DNA from: Firmicutes bacterium HGW-Firmicutes-14
GTDB taxonomy: Bacteria > Bacillota > Thermincolia > Thermincolales > UBA2595
Direction: 5' to 3'
Length of the DNA: 64,000 bases
Assembly (NCBI GenBank): GCA_002840275.1
Contig: PHAB01000007.1
Location: forward strand, 1-64,000
The notes below the pieces were generated by a model. The model searched no databases, was not told the origin of the DNA, and saw only the letters and a list, made by a program, of their open reading frames with translations. Positions 25,844 to 34,580 of the stretch are shown piece after piece. The first letter of the stretch is position 1, and every line of letters begins with the position of its first letter. A program made the translations under genes and the position numbers.

Positions 25844-27302
25844 AAAGAGGTCAGGCATTTTGAGGTTGTGGAAGATGGCAGGTCTGATATTTCTTTTAAT
25901 AATTATTGCCGTATCGGTATACGGTATATTAAAACCACTGCCCCGGGGTATTTCGGTGGAGAACGGGCCGTACCCTGTCACCGGGGTAGAATTTATTTAT
26001 GACCTGACATTTCAGAAAGACGGTAAAACTGTCAGGGAACAACAGATATTTGACCGGATATATGAATTGATTGATGAGGCCGAACAGTTCATTATCATCG
26101 ACATGTTCCTGTTTAATGACGATTATGACAGGAAGACCAGCTATCCCGGCCTGTCCTCCCGGCTGACGGAAGCGCTGGCTGCTAAAAAGGAAGAAAACCC
26201 GGACATTGAAATAACCTTTATTACAGATGAAATAAATACCTTTTATGGTTCCTACCCGTCAGAACACCTGGAAAAACTGAAGGAATACGGTATCCGGGTC
26301 ACCATGACAGACCTCACCCGGCTCAGGGACCCTAACCCGGTCTTTTCCGGTTTTTGGAGAACTGCTGTCCGGTGGTTCGGGACAGCCGGACAGGGCTGGC
26401 TGGCCAATGCCTTCAGCCCGGATTCTCCTGATGTTACTTTACGGTCCTATCTTAGGCTGCTTAATTTTAAGGCCAATCACCGGAAAGTGGTAGTCACTGA
26501 GAAAAAAGCCCTGGTAACTTCTGCCAACCCCCATGATGCCAGCGGGTATCATTCCAACATTGCTTTTGTTGTTGAAGGGGGGATCATACCTGAGATAGCA
26601 GCATCAGAAAAGGCGGTTGCAGATTTTTCCGGAAACGGGGACGCCATAAGCAAGAAAGCTATTGTACAGACAGGTGAAAAGAAAGATAACGGGTCCAAAT
26701 CAACGGCTGGGAATATGCAGGTAAGCCTGTTAACAGAAGGGAAAATCAGAAAACACATCCTTGATACAATAAAAGAAGCCGGCCCGGGGGATATAATCTG
26801 GATGGGGATGTTTTACCTTTCGGAACGAGATATTATCAGAGAGCTAATCGTCGCATCCGGAAGAGGCGCCCAGGTGAAACTTGTTCTGGATCCCAATAAG
26901 GATGCCTTTGGCATGGAAAAAAACGGGGTACCCAACAGGCCTGTGGCAAATGAAATGGTTACAGAGTCTGAAGGGGAGATCAAGGTCAGGTGGTATGATA
27001 CCAGGGGCGAACAGTACCATTCGAAATTTGTCATGGTTAAAGGACGGGAAACCAGCGTTATTTATGGCGGGTCCGCCAACCTTACGAGAAGAAATATCAT
27101 GGATTTCAACCTGGAGACTGATCTTAAGATTGTTGCACCTAATGACAGTGAACTGGTTAGGGAAATTAACGGGTATTTCGAACGGATATGGAATAACGAA
27201 GGCGGCAATTATACTGTGGATTATGAAAAATACAGGGACCGGTCATCTTTCAGGAAGGTTCTTTACCGTTTTCAGGAATGGAGCGGTCTCTGCAGTTTTT
27301 AA
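25812..27302 (+). CDS. membrane-anchored phospholipase D-like protein
   Basis: A 496-residue protein with one N-terminal membrane helix (residues about 17-37) and two PLD-like halves. The first half has F-K-A-N-H-R-K (HxK core, near residue 223) and A-N-P-H-D-A-S; the second has Y-H-S-K-F (near 404) and G-S-A-N-L-T-R-R-N. The aspartates expected in the full HKD motifs are not in the usual place. GGAGGAAG before ATG 25812 fixes the start; an in-frame ATG at 25746 lies inside the previous gene. Near pgsA and pgpA a role in phospholipid (cardiolipin-like) metabolism is plausible, but nuclease or other PLD functions are possible. Confidence 0.8.
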   Translation: MKSLHTWIGNRKRSGILRLWKMAGLIFLLIIIAVSVYGILKPLPRGISVENGPYPVTGVEFIYDLTFQKDGKTVREQQIFDRIYELIDEAEQFIIIDMFLFNDDYDRKTSYPGLSSRLTEALAAKKEENPDIEITFITDEINTFYGSYPSEHLEKLKEYGIRVTMTDLTRLRDPNPVFSGFWRTAVRWFGTAGQGWLANAFSPDSPDVTLRSYLRLLNFKANHRKVVVTEKKALVTSANPHDASGYHSNIAFVVEGGIIPEIAASEKAVADFSGNGDAISKKAIVQTGEKKDNGSKSTAGNMQVSLLTEGKIRKHILDTIKEAGPGDIIWMGMFYLSERDIIRELIVASGRGAQVKLVLDPNKDAFGMEKNGVPNRPVANEMVTESEGEIKVRWYDTRGEQYHSKFVMVKGRETSVIYGGSANLTRRNIMDFNLETDLKIVAPNDSELVREINGYFERIWNNEGGNYTVDYEKYRDRSSFRKVLYRFQEWSGLCSF

Positions 27303-27320
27303 TTTAATCCAAGGTTAACT

Positions 27321-27360
27321 ATCCACTCCCTGTTTGCATAGACTAAACCAGGGAGTGGAT
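27321..27360 (+). promoter_or_regulatory. hairpin covering the ribosome binding site of the next gene
   Basis: 27321-27335 and 27345-27360 form a 12-bp stem, plus 3 bp beyond one bulge. No T tract follows, and the GGGAGTGG at 27351-27358 that serves ATG 27367 is inside the stem, so the hairpin could hide the ribosome binding site or be an operator-like palindrome. Confidence 0.5.
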
Positions 27361-27366
27361 GTAATT

Positions 27367-27765
27367 ATGAGGGGTAAAAACAACATTATAAATCCTGTGA
27401 AGGCGGCAGAATTGGGGAAGCAACTGCAGACCCTGGGCCAGCTTTTTGTGACCGTGTCAGGCATGCTTAATCAGGCCCAGGGGATTGTTCCCGTTATAGA
27501 GGTCATGAAAAAACCCAAAGGGAACCCCGTACAACAGTCTTCCCAGCAGATACCTCAGGCGCTTATGAATTTGGTGAAGATGATGCAGCAGCCACAGCAG
27601 GTACTGCAGCCACAGCAGGCACCGGAAATACCTCCTGAAAAGGTCAAACAGATTGAAGAATTGGCAGGGCTGGTTTCCCAGCTGAAAAACGAGGTGCAGG
27701 AACTCAGGGGAACAATTGACAAACTTCAAAAACAACTGAACAGAGAACAGAAACAAAAAGGATGA
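27367..27765 (+). CDS. small Gln-rich coiled-coil protein, unknown
   Basis: I do not recognise this 132-residue protein. Residues 1-50 are mixed helix-like (K-A-A-E-L-G-K-Q-L), residues 50-85 are rich in Gln and Pro with Q-Q-P-Q repeats, and residues 88-128 have a heptad pattern ending in a very basic tail, suggesting a coiled-coil oligomer. No membrane segment. Start ATG 27367 is chosen over 27334 because of the GGGAGTGG box. It is monocistronic between the PLD-like gene and a promoter at 27851. Confidence 0.6.
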   Translation: MRGKNNIINPVKAAELGKQLQTLGQLFVTVSGMLNQAQGIVPVIEVMKKPKGNPVQQSSQQIPQALMNLVKMMQQPQQVLQPQQAPEIPPEKVKQIEELAGLVSQLKNEVQELRGTIDKLQKQLNREQKQKG

Positions 27766-27850
27766 ATGAAAAAGGTGCCCATTTTTGACACAAGTCCTTT
27801 CTTATTCACCCTTTTCCATCTTTTCCATAAGGAAACCCCTCACAACTGTA

Positions 27851-27859
27851 TGTTATAAT
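27851..27859 (+). promoter_or_regulatory. extended -10 promoter
   Basis: TGTTATAAT is an extended -10 element (TGn-TATAAT); no good -35 is visible 17 bases upstream. It precedes the membrane protein-protease pair by about 30 bases. Confidence 0.5.
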
Positions 27860-27886
27860 GAGCCTAACAGGAAGGGGGGGAAGTCT

Positions 27887-28444
27887 TTGACTATTAAGGG
27901 ACTAAGGGTTTACGTAATTATTGCTGCAGTAATTTTAACTCTGGGGACTCTCTTAACACTACAATTTATCTACCAGAAATACAATGTGGAACAACCCCTT
28001 TTTAAACTGTATTCCCAGACAAAACTGGTCAAAGGTGTAAAGATTGAAGATAAGGGAAACCCTGTCAGAATAATTGTCAATATGAAAAAGACGGACAACC
28101 TCCAGCAGGCTTACCTGGATCTTAAAGGATATACAAAACAGGTAATGGGCAATCATGAATTTGTCATCGAACTGAGGGATCAGAGGACAAAATCCCTGGA
28201 AGACACTTACTATAAAAGCCAGTTTATTATTTACGAGGCCAAAACCAAGGGTGATTTTACAAGGATGGCCGAAGTTATTGATAACCATGCCAGGGAAGCA
28301 GGCGCCCAATCGCGGATATTTATCGATGATGAAAACATATATATACAATTCACAAAAGACGACAATTACCTTTATGAGATTATTTCCAGGAAAAGCGACC
28401 TTGTGGGGAATATTGCCGACAGGATGGGAAGTGGACAGGTGTGA
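27887..28444 (+). CDS. single-pass membrane protein coupled to FtsH-like protease
   Basis: A 185-residue protein with one membrane helix at residues about 7-28 and a long C-terminal domain that should lie outside the cytoplasm. A G-rich Shine-Dalgarno (GGAAGGGGGGG) decides TTG 27887; the frame is open from 27785. I do not recognise the family. The segment after the helix (L-Y-S-Q-T-K-L-V-K-G-V) faintly recalls the periplasmic domain of FtsH. Its end overlaps the GTG of the protease gene by 4 bases, so the two are made together. Confidence 0.6.
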   Translation: MTIKGLRVYVIIAAVILTLGTLLTLQFIYQKYNVEQPLFKLYSQTKLVKGVKIEDKGNPVRIIVNMKKTDNLQQAYLDLKGYTKQVMGNHEFVIELRDQRTKSLEDTYYKSQFIIYEAKTKGDFTRMAEVIDNHAREAGAQSRIFIDDENIYIQFTKDDNYLYEIISRKSDLVGNIADRMGSGQV

Positions 28445-29943
28445 CAAGGAAGATTATTAAAGAAATAGGCCTGGGATCCGGCATTGCTGTCCTTGGCTTT
28501 TTAATTTGGAAGGGCTATGATATTGTCCCTCTAATATTTATAATGGCATTCTTTGCAGTCATATATTTCCTGGCAGAAAGCAAAGGCTTGATAAAATCAA
28601 TGAGTTTTCAGGAAGTTACAGGAAACACGAACAGTGGTGTTGGGTTTGACGATATCGGTGGACAGGAAACAGCCATCAGGGAACTGAAAGAAGCCCTGGA
28701 TTTTTTAAGGAATTATGAGAAGATAAAGGGAATGGGCATCAGGCCTCTAAAAGGCTTACTGCTGACAGGGCCTCCCGGAACCGGCAAAACACTGATGGCA
28801 AAAGCGGCCGCAACGTATACCGATGCGGTTTTTGTTGCCACTTCCGGATCTGAGTTTGTAGAGATGTATGCAGGTGTAGGGGCCCAAAGGGTGAGGAAAC
28901 TCTTTAAAACCTCCCGGGAAAATGCAGTCAAACAGGGAAAAAATAATGCCATAGTATTTATTGATGAAATTGAGGTGCTGGGTGGTAAAAGAGGGCAGTA
29001 TTCCGGTCACATGGAATATGACCAGACCCTCAACCAGCTCCTTGTGGAGATGGACGGACTGAAAACCGATGACTCTGTCAGGCTCCTCCTGATAGCTGCC
29101 ACTAACAGGGCTGATATGCTGGATCCGGCGCTGATGAGACCCGGCAGGTTCGACAGGCAGGTCAAAGTTGACCTGCCCTGCAAAGATGGCAGGGCAGAGA
29201 TTATAAGAATCCACACCAGGAATAAACCGGTAGCCCCGGATGTTGACCTAAAGGTTATTGCCAGGGAAACCTTCGGATTTTCAGGGGCACACCTGGAAAG
29301 TCTGGCCAATGAAGCAGCGATTTATGCCTTCAGAGAGGGGGAGGCAGAAATAACCCTGCGTCATTTTAAAGAAGCCATAGATAAGGTCATAATGGGGGAA
29401 AAACTGGACAAGCGTCCTAACCCTGACGAACTTAAAAGGGTCTCTGTACATGAAACCGGGCATGCCGTGATAAGCGAACTTCTTAAGCCTGGTTCTGTCT
29501 CCACTCTTACCATCAGCCCCCGGGGCAATGCTCTTGGATACATGAGACAGACCCCTGAGGATGACACATATCTGTATACACTGGAACAACTGGAAACCCA
29601 GATATGTATAATGCTGGCCGGCGCTCTCTCCGAAGAACTTATATTCAGCAGCAGGAGCACCGGTGCGGCAAATGATTTCGAAAAGGCTGTGGAACTGGCC
29701 AGGAAAATTGCGTCTGCGGGAATGTCAACCCTGGGAGTAATATCTGAAGACAACGTTCCCAGGAATAAGATGCATGACGTAATAACAGAAATTCTTAAAA
29801 AACAGGAGGAACGGGTAATCAGATACCTGAAGCCTTACAAGGAAAGGATTATGGAAGTAACAGATATCCTGCTGGAGCAGGAGCGGTTGTCCGGCGAAGA
29901 TTTCAGAAAACGGGTGTTTCCTGAAGAAGTCAAGGCTGTTTAG
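28441..29943 (+). CDS. FtsH-like AAA membrane metalloprotease lacking the external domain
   Basis: A 500-residue AAA protease. Two membrane helices (residues about 9-45) are joined by only a few residues, where FtsH normally has a domain of about 70 residues outside the membrane. The AAA core has Walker A G-P-P-G-T-G-K-T (near 113), Walker B F-I-D-E (near 176) and S-R-H region T-N-R-A-D with R-P-G-R-F-D-R; the zinc site is H-E-T-G-H near 341. All catalytic residues are present. It is shorter than FtsH (about 600-640) and is translationally coupled to the membrane protein upstream. Likely a specialised membrane protein quality control enzyme; substrates unknown. Confidence 0.85.
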   Translation: MTRKIIKEIGLGSGIAVLGFLIWKGYDIVPLIFIMAFFAVIYFLAESKGLIKSMSFQEVTGNTNSGVGFDDIGGQETAIRELKEALDFLRNYEKIKGMGIRPLKGLLLTGPPGTGKTLMAKAAATYTDAVFVATSGSEFVEMYAGVGAQRVRKLFKTSRENAVKQGKNNAIVFIDEIEVLGGKRGQYSGHMEYDQTLNQLLVEMDGLKTDDSVRLLLIAATNRADMLDPALMRPGRFDRQVKVDLPCKDGRAEIIRIHTRNKPVAPDVDLKVIARETFGFSGAHLESLANEAAIYAFREGEAEITLRHFKEAIDKVIMGEKLDKRPNPDELKRVSVHETGHAVISELLKPGSVSTLTISPRGNALGYMRQTPEDDTYLYTLEQLETQICIMLAGALSEELIFSSRSTGAANDFEKAVELARKIASAGMSTLGVISEDNVPRNKMHDVITEILKKQEERVIRYLKPYKERIMEVTDILLEQERLSGEDFRKRVFPEEVKAV

Positions 29944-29988
29944 CCTGTTCTGTGCATATGTCCGATTAACAGAGTTCTAAGTGTCAGG

Positions 29989-30004
29989 TGGAGTTTGGAC
30001 TCCA
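29989..30004 (+). terminator. short hairpin after the protease gene
   Basis: TGGAGT (29989-29994) and ACTCCA (29999-30004) form a 6-bp stem with flanking G-U/G-C extension; an A/T-rich stretch with five T follows about 12 bases later. Weak terminator candidate. Confidence 0.4.
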
Positions 30005-30032
30005 TCTGGTAAATATTTTTCCCGATACAGTG

Positions 30033-30085
30033 GCAGACATGTTTCCGGAAGGTGGATACAGATGAACGGAACATGCCTGCTTTTT
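30033..30085 (+). terminator. hairpin with T tract before cinA
   Basis: GCAG-CATGTT-CCG (30033-30047) pairs with CGG-AACATG-CTGC (30067-30080) with one mismatch and one bulge, followed by TTTTTC. The arm is a variant of the CAGACATATTCCGG arm at 16043. Probably terminates the upstream unit. Confidence 0.55.
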
Positions 30086-30126
30086 CTGGTTAAGGACATA
30101 TTTTTACATGATATAAAATATTTTCT

Positions 30127-30190
30127 CTTTCCGAAGGAAGGTTTTCTTTCAAAAACTAAAGAATAATCTTAATAATTGGGTTTCGGAAAG
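30127..30190 (+). promoter_or_regulatory. possible ribosome-site-sequestering stem before cinA
   Basis: CTTTCCGAA (30127-30135) is perfectly complementary to TTCGGAAAG (30182-30190), which overlaps the start of the cinA Shine-Dalgarno region (AAAGGTGG at 30187-30194). The 46-base loop is A/T-rich. Could modulate cinA translation. Confidence 0.35.
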
Positions 30191-30203
30191 GTGGATGTTC
30201 CAG

Positions 30204-31448
30204 GTGAGGGCTGAATTGATTTCTACAGGGACAGAACTTCTTCTCGGACAGATTTTGAACACTAATGCAAAGTTTCTTGGAGAGCGGCTGGCAAGGCTGG
30301 GGATTGACGTCTTTTTTCAGACGACTGTTGGGGACAATGAGTCACGGTTGGCGGAAGTACTGCATACAGCCCTCAAAAGGGCGAATTTAATCATTATAAC
30401 GGGGGGATTGGGCCCAACTTCAGATGACCTGACCAAGGAGACAGCTGCCCGGGTTTTGGGGCTTGAACTGTTAACCGATGAATTATCCCTTGTCCGCATA
30501 GAAGATTTTTTTAGGGTTCGCGGCCGCAAAATGCCTGAGATGAACAGGAAACAGGCCCTTATGCCTGCCGGGGCGCTGGTTCTGGCCAATATGGCAGGCA
30601 CAGCTCCCGGGATGATTGTTGAACAGGCCGGAAAGTCAATTGTGATCCTTCCCGGTCCACCGGTTGAAATGGAGCCTATGTTCCTGGAAACTGTTGAACC
30701 CTATCTTAAGAAAAAACTTGGAGAGGACAGGGTGCTTATTGTTTCCCGGATCATTAAAGTACTTGGTTTGGGGGAATCGACAATTGAAGAGAAAATCCGT
30801 GACTTGGTTGATAAACAGGTAAACCCTACTATAGCTTTCCTGGCCCCCCGGGGGGAGGTATATATTAGGGTTACGGCAAAAACCGGCACGGAAAAGGAAG
30901 CTATGGAGATGATAGCCGGGATTGAGAACGAAATCAGGAAACGGCTGGGAGATTATGTTTATGGCGCTGACGGGGAGACCATGGAGTCGGTAGTTGCAGG
31001 TTTGCTTAAACGCCATGGCCTGACCGTTTCAGTGGCTGAATCCTGTACAGGAGGATTGATCGCCAAAAGGTTAACCGATGTTCCCGGGGTTTCTGAGAAC
31101 TTTATGTATGGAATCGTCACCTATTCCAATGATGCTAAAACACGGTTTCTTGGTGTTTCTGCCGGGACCCTGGAAAAACACGGCGCTGTCAGTGAGGATA
31201 CCGCATCTGAAATGGCCTTTGGCGTAAGGCAGGCCGGAGGAACAGACCTGGCCCTTTCTGTCACGGGAGTTGCCGGTCCCGGAGGGGGTACCCCGGAAAA
31301 ACCTGTTGGGCTGGTTTTTATCGGTTTTGCCGAGGGGAATAATGTTGCCGTAAAAAGGCACCTCTTCACCGGTGACCGGGAAGTAATCAGGTGGCAGACA
31401 GCAAATGCGGCCCTCAACCTTCTTAGAGGATACTTAATGCAACTATAA
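30204..31448 (+). CDS. cinA: CinA family protein (competence/damage-inducible, NMN amidohydrolase)
   Basis: A 414-residue two-domain CinA. The N-terminal domain (MoeA/Mog-like, residues 1-170) has S-T-G-T-E-L-L-L-G and G-G-L-G-P-T-x-D-D motifs; the C-terminal domain (residues 250-414) is the PncC-type NMN deamidase with A-E-S-C-T-G-G. ATG 30195 abuts the AAAGGTGG box, so GTG 30204 with a 9-base spacer is preferred. As in Bacillus, it lies near recA, here with three genes between. Confidence 0.9.
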   Translation: MRAELISTGTELLLGQILNTNAKFLGERLARLGIDVFFQTTVGDNESRLAEVLHTALKRANLIIITGGLGPTSDDLTKETAARVLGLELLTDELSLVRIEDFFRVRGRKMPEMNRKQALMPAGALVLANMAGTAPGMIVEQAGKSIVILPGPPVEMEPMFLETVEPYLKKKLGEDRVLIVSRIIKVLGLGESTIEEKIRDLVDKQVNPTIAFLAPRGEVYIRVTAKTGTEKEAMEMIAGIENEIRKRLGDYVYGADGETMESVVAGLLKRHGLTVSVAESCTGGLIAKRLTDVPGVSENFMYGIVTYSNDAKTRFLGVSAGTLEKHGAVSEDTASEMAFGVRQAGGTDLALSVTGVAGPGGGTPEKPVGLVFIGFAEGNNVAVKRHLFTGDREVIRWQTANAALNLLRGYLMQL

Positions 31449-31467
31449 ATACCGAAGGGATGAGTCG

Positions 31468-32865
31468 ATGAAGAAATATTCTCACTACCTGTTGATTCCG
31501 TTATTTGCAGTGATAGGAGCATTGGTATTTGTCAATCTTTTTGCCAGGGTTGACTTCAGCATTCAGGCCCTTCATGCCAGTCTGTCAATCCATCCTTCTT
31601 CCAGCGGGGGAACAGAACTTCATGTGAAACCGGTCGGTGTGGTCAAGGCTCATACTCACCGTACCCCTGTGAATATTGATATATCCCTGGAAAATATCGA
31701 CCTGGACGGATTAAAAGAGATACTGACCGAGGGGACTAAACAGGACGAACTAATTGATGAGGCCAGGATGGAAGTGGTCAGGGCAATGAAAAAACTTGTC
31801 TGGCTGTCCATCATTTTAAGTTTCTGCGGAGGGGTTTTCGGGCTGATCATCCTTCAGCGAAGAAGTGTTAAAGAATTATTGCTGGGAGGGTTAATTGGAT
31901 TTCTGACCGTCTCTTTTCTCCTTTTTGGCACATATAAGACCTATGATATACAACGGTTCCAGTCGCCGGAATATGAAGGGATGTTAAAAGCTGCTCCCTG
32001 GATGATAAACCTTGTCCAGGAAAGTTTCATTACGGTTGATACATGGGGCAGGCAGATGGAAGGTATAGCCACTAATCTTTATGGCCTTTTCCGCAGGGTT
32101 GAAAGCTTGCAGGCTGTAGCTCCGGGGGACGGACAGCTGAAAGTTCTTCACGTATCGGATATTCATAACAATCCGGCCGCCTTTGATTTTATCGGTCAGG
32201 TTGTGAAAACCTTTGGGATTAATCTGGTGGTAGATTCCGGGGACCTGTCTGATTTTGGGACTCCCCTTGAAGCAGCTTTTACCGAAAAAATAAAAGACCT
32301 GGAAGTGCCTTATGTTATTGTACCGGGTAACCATGAAACTCCGTTTATCACGGAAGAACTTAAAAAGACGCCTAACCTGACGGTGCTGGACGGTGAAATA
32401 ATTACTGTCCAGGGGTTAGTAATAGCCGGTATAGGAGACCCTGCATCAAAACGCAATGAAAGTGATCCGTCCAGACCGGAAGAACATGATGTTGCTGTGG
32501 AAAAGTTTTATTCATTACTGGAGAGATCGGGCACATCTCCTGATATTTTTGTTGCCCATGCCCCGATAATTGCCGTTCGTTTTTGGGGACAAATCCCGGT
32601 TGTCCTTTCAGGACATACTCACCGATACAAAATTCAAACCCGGCAGAAATCGGTATTTATAAATGCCGGCACATCGGGAGCATCAGGTATGGGCGCCCTG
32701 AAGACCAAAGAAGAAATTCCATATACTTTCGTCCTGCTCCATTTTGACCGCACAGAAGATGGGGTGAGGTTAAAATACAGTGACACTATAAGTATTTCCA
32801 ACCAGCAGAGCGGTTATAGCCTGGACCGCAGAGTATATCCGAACCTATACAAGCCCCAGGAATAA
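31468..32865 (+). CDS. membrane metallophosphoesterase
   Basis: A 465-residue protein with membrane helices at about residues 8-26, 112-130 and 137-157 and a calcineurin-like phosphoesterase domain from residue 225: S-D-I-H-N-N, S-G-D-L-S-D-F, P-G-N-H-E-T, A-H-A-P and S-G-H-T-H-R provide the metal ligands. Topology suggests a catalytic domain outside the cytoplasm or on its inner face; not decided. A GGGATGAG box precedes ATG 31468. Substrate unknown (lipid-linked or nucleotide phosphate possible). Confidence 0.8.
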   Translation: MKKYSHYLLIPLFAVIGALVFVNLFARVDFSIQALHASLSIHPSSSGGTELHVKPVGVVKAHTHRTPVNIDISLENIDLDGLKEILTEGTKQDELIDEARMEVVRAMKKLVWLSIILSFCGGVFGLIILQRRSVKELLLGGLIGFLTVSFLLFGTYKTYDIQRFQSPEYEGMLKAAPWMINLVQESFITVDTWGRQMEGIATNLYGLFRRVESLQAVAPGDGQLKVLHVSDIHNNPAAFDFIGQVVKTFGINLVVDSGDLSDFGTPLEAAFTEKIKDLEVPYVIVPGNHETPFITEELKKTPNLTVLDGEIITVQGLVIAGIGDPASKRNESDPSRPEEHDVAVEKFYSLLERSGTSPDIFVAHAPIIAVRFWGQIPVVLSGHTHRYKIQTRQKSVFINAGTSGASGMGALKTKEEIPYTFVLLHFDRTEDGVRLKYSDTISISNQQSGYSLDRRVYPNLYKPQE

Positions 32866-32882
32866 GTGGTTATGAAAATAAC

Positions 32883-32910
32883 ATGACAAATCCGGTTATT
32901 TTGATATAAT
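32883..32910 (+). promoter_or_regulatory. promoter for the DEAD-box helicase gene
   Basis: ATGACA at 32883-32888 and TATAAT at 32905-32910 with a 16-base spacer, followed by a 42-base leader. Confidence 0.6.
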
Positions 32911-32958
32911 TAATTTGGTTAAACATCGATACCGATTGAGAGGAGATAATCTGATTCT

Positions 32959-34557
32959 ATGCATGAATTGAAAAAGTTTGGTTCACTGGAATTAAGCAGA
33001 AGGGTTTTAAATGCCATTACAGATATGGGGTTTGAAGAGCCTTCACCCATTCAGGCAGAAGCAATTCCGCTTCTTATGGAAGGGGAGGATGTTATAGGAC
33101 AAGCCCAGACAGGAACGGGAAAAACTGCTGCTTTCGCAATCCCGATTTTGGAAAAGATGAACCCGAAGTTTCGCGGCGTCCAGGCGCTGGTACTCACCCC
33201 TACACGGGAATTGGCCATCCAGGTGGCTGAAGAGATAACAAAAATAGGGAAATATAAACAGAGCCGTGCTCTTGCCATATATGGGGGACAATCCATTGAC
33301 CGGCAGATACTGACCCTGAAAAGAGGGGTTCATATAGTTGTAGGGACACCGGGAAGGCTCCTCGATCATCTCAGGCGAAAGACCCTGAAGCTGGACAGCA
33401 TCCGTTTTGCGGTCCTTGATGAGGCTGATGAAATGCTGGATATGGGTTTTATTGATGATATTGAGACTATTTTGCGGGAAACGCCAGGGGAGAAACAGAC
33501 CCTGCTGTTTTCTGCCACCATGCCTGCTGAGATTCAGCGGCTGGCAAAGAAATACCTTAGAAACCCCAGGTTTGTTTCCGTCAGCAGGGATGAGCTCACA
33601 GTTCCCCAGATTGAACAGGTTTTTTATGAAGTGAAAGAGTTTAATAAGCTGGAAGGGTTATGCCGGGTCCTTGACGTAACCGATATAAAGCAGGCCATAA
33701 TATTCTGCCGCACAAAACGCGGAGTGGATGAACTGGTAGCCGGGCTTGAAGCCAGAGGTTACGAATCTGAAGGACTTCACGGTGATTTGACCCAGGCCCA
33801 GAGGAACCGGGTCATGAGAAAATTCAGAGAAGGAAGGGCGGAAATCCTGGTGGCTACGGATGTCGCAGCCCGCGGACTGGATATTGAGAATGTCAGCCAT
33901 GTGATAAATTACGATATTCCCCAGGACCCGGAATCATATGTTCACCGGATTGGGCGCACAGGCCGGGCCGGAAAAGCGGGAAGCGCCGTATCTTTTGTGA
34001 TTCCCAAGGAATACAGGCTGCTAAGACTTATAGAAAAAACCGTCAACACCAGAATAAAAAGATGCCCCCTGCCGACGTTTGAAGATGTGCTTGAAAGCCA
34101 GAGAGAGGTTATCATTGACCGCCTTAGTGACACACTGCAAAAGGGTGGGCTGGAACATTACAGGTCAATCGTAGAAGAGATGGCAGGCAACCACGAGAAT
34201 GAAGAAATAGCCGCTGCAGCCCTGAAACTGGCTTTTGACATTGAGGGTTCTCATGAAACCATAGATGCCGGGGAAGTCGACTTTGGCAACACAGGTGCAA
34301 AAGAAGGAATGGTCAGGTTTTTTATGAATATTGGGAGGGAAAATGAACTCAGGCCCCAGGACCTGGTAAGGACTATAGCTGAGGAAGCAGGTGTTCCCGG
34401 GGGGACCGTCGGGGCAATCAGGATATTTGACAGGTTCACATTTGTTGAAGTCCCAAGAGAGTATGCCGAAAGAGTCCTTTATTCTATGGACCGGAGTATT
34501 ATCAACGGGCGAAGGGTGCACATGGAACCGGCCAAGGTACGAAACAGACAGGATTAA
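32959..34557 (+). CDS. DEAD-box RNA helicase
   Basis: ATP-dependent RNA helicase of the CshA/DeaD group. The 532-residue protein has Q-T-G-T-G-K-T (motif I), P-T-R-E-L-A, T-P-G-R, D-E-A-D (near residue 154), S-A-T, A-R-G-L-D and H-R-I-G-R-T-G-R, followed by a C-terminal DbpA-like RNA-binding domain at residues 450-525. GGAG at 32942-32945 is somewhat far from the ATG. Likely acts in ribosome assembly or mRNA turnover. Confidence 0.92.
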   Translation: MHELKKFGSLELSRRVLNAITDMGFEEPSPIQAEAIPLLMEGEDVIGQAQTGTGKTAAFAIPILEKMNPKFRGVQALVLTPTRELAIQVAEEITKIGKYKQSRALAIYGGQSIDRQILTLKRGVHIVVGTPGRLLDHLRRKTLKLDSIRFAVLDEADEMLDMGFIDDIETILRETPGEKQTLLFSATMPAEIQRLAKKYLRNPRFVSVSRDELTVPQIEQVFYEVKEFNKLEGLCRVLDVTDIKQAIIFCRTKRGVDELVAGLEARGYESEGLHGDLTQAQRNRVMRKFREGRAEILVATDVAARGLDIENVSHVINYDIPQDPESYVHRIGRTGRAGKAGSAVSFVIPKEYRLLRLIEKTVNTRIKRCPLPTFEDVLESQREVIIDRLSDTLQKGGLEHYRSIVEEMAGNHENEEIAAAALKLAFDIEGSHETIDAGEVDFGNTGAKEGMVRFFMNIGRENELRPQDLVRTIAEEAGVPGGTVGAIRIFDRFTFVEVPREYAERVLYSMDRSIINGRRVHMEPAKVRNRQD

Positions 34558-34580
34558 GAAGGAATTTTGGCAGGGTAGTG

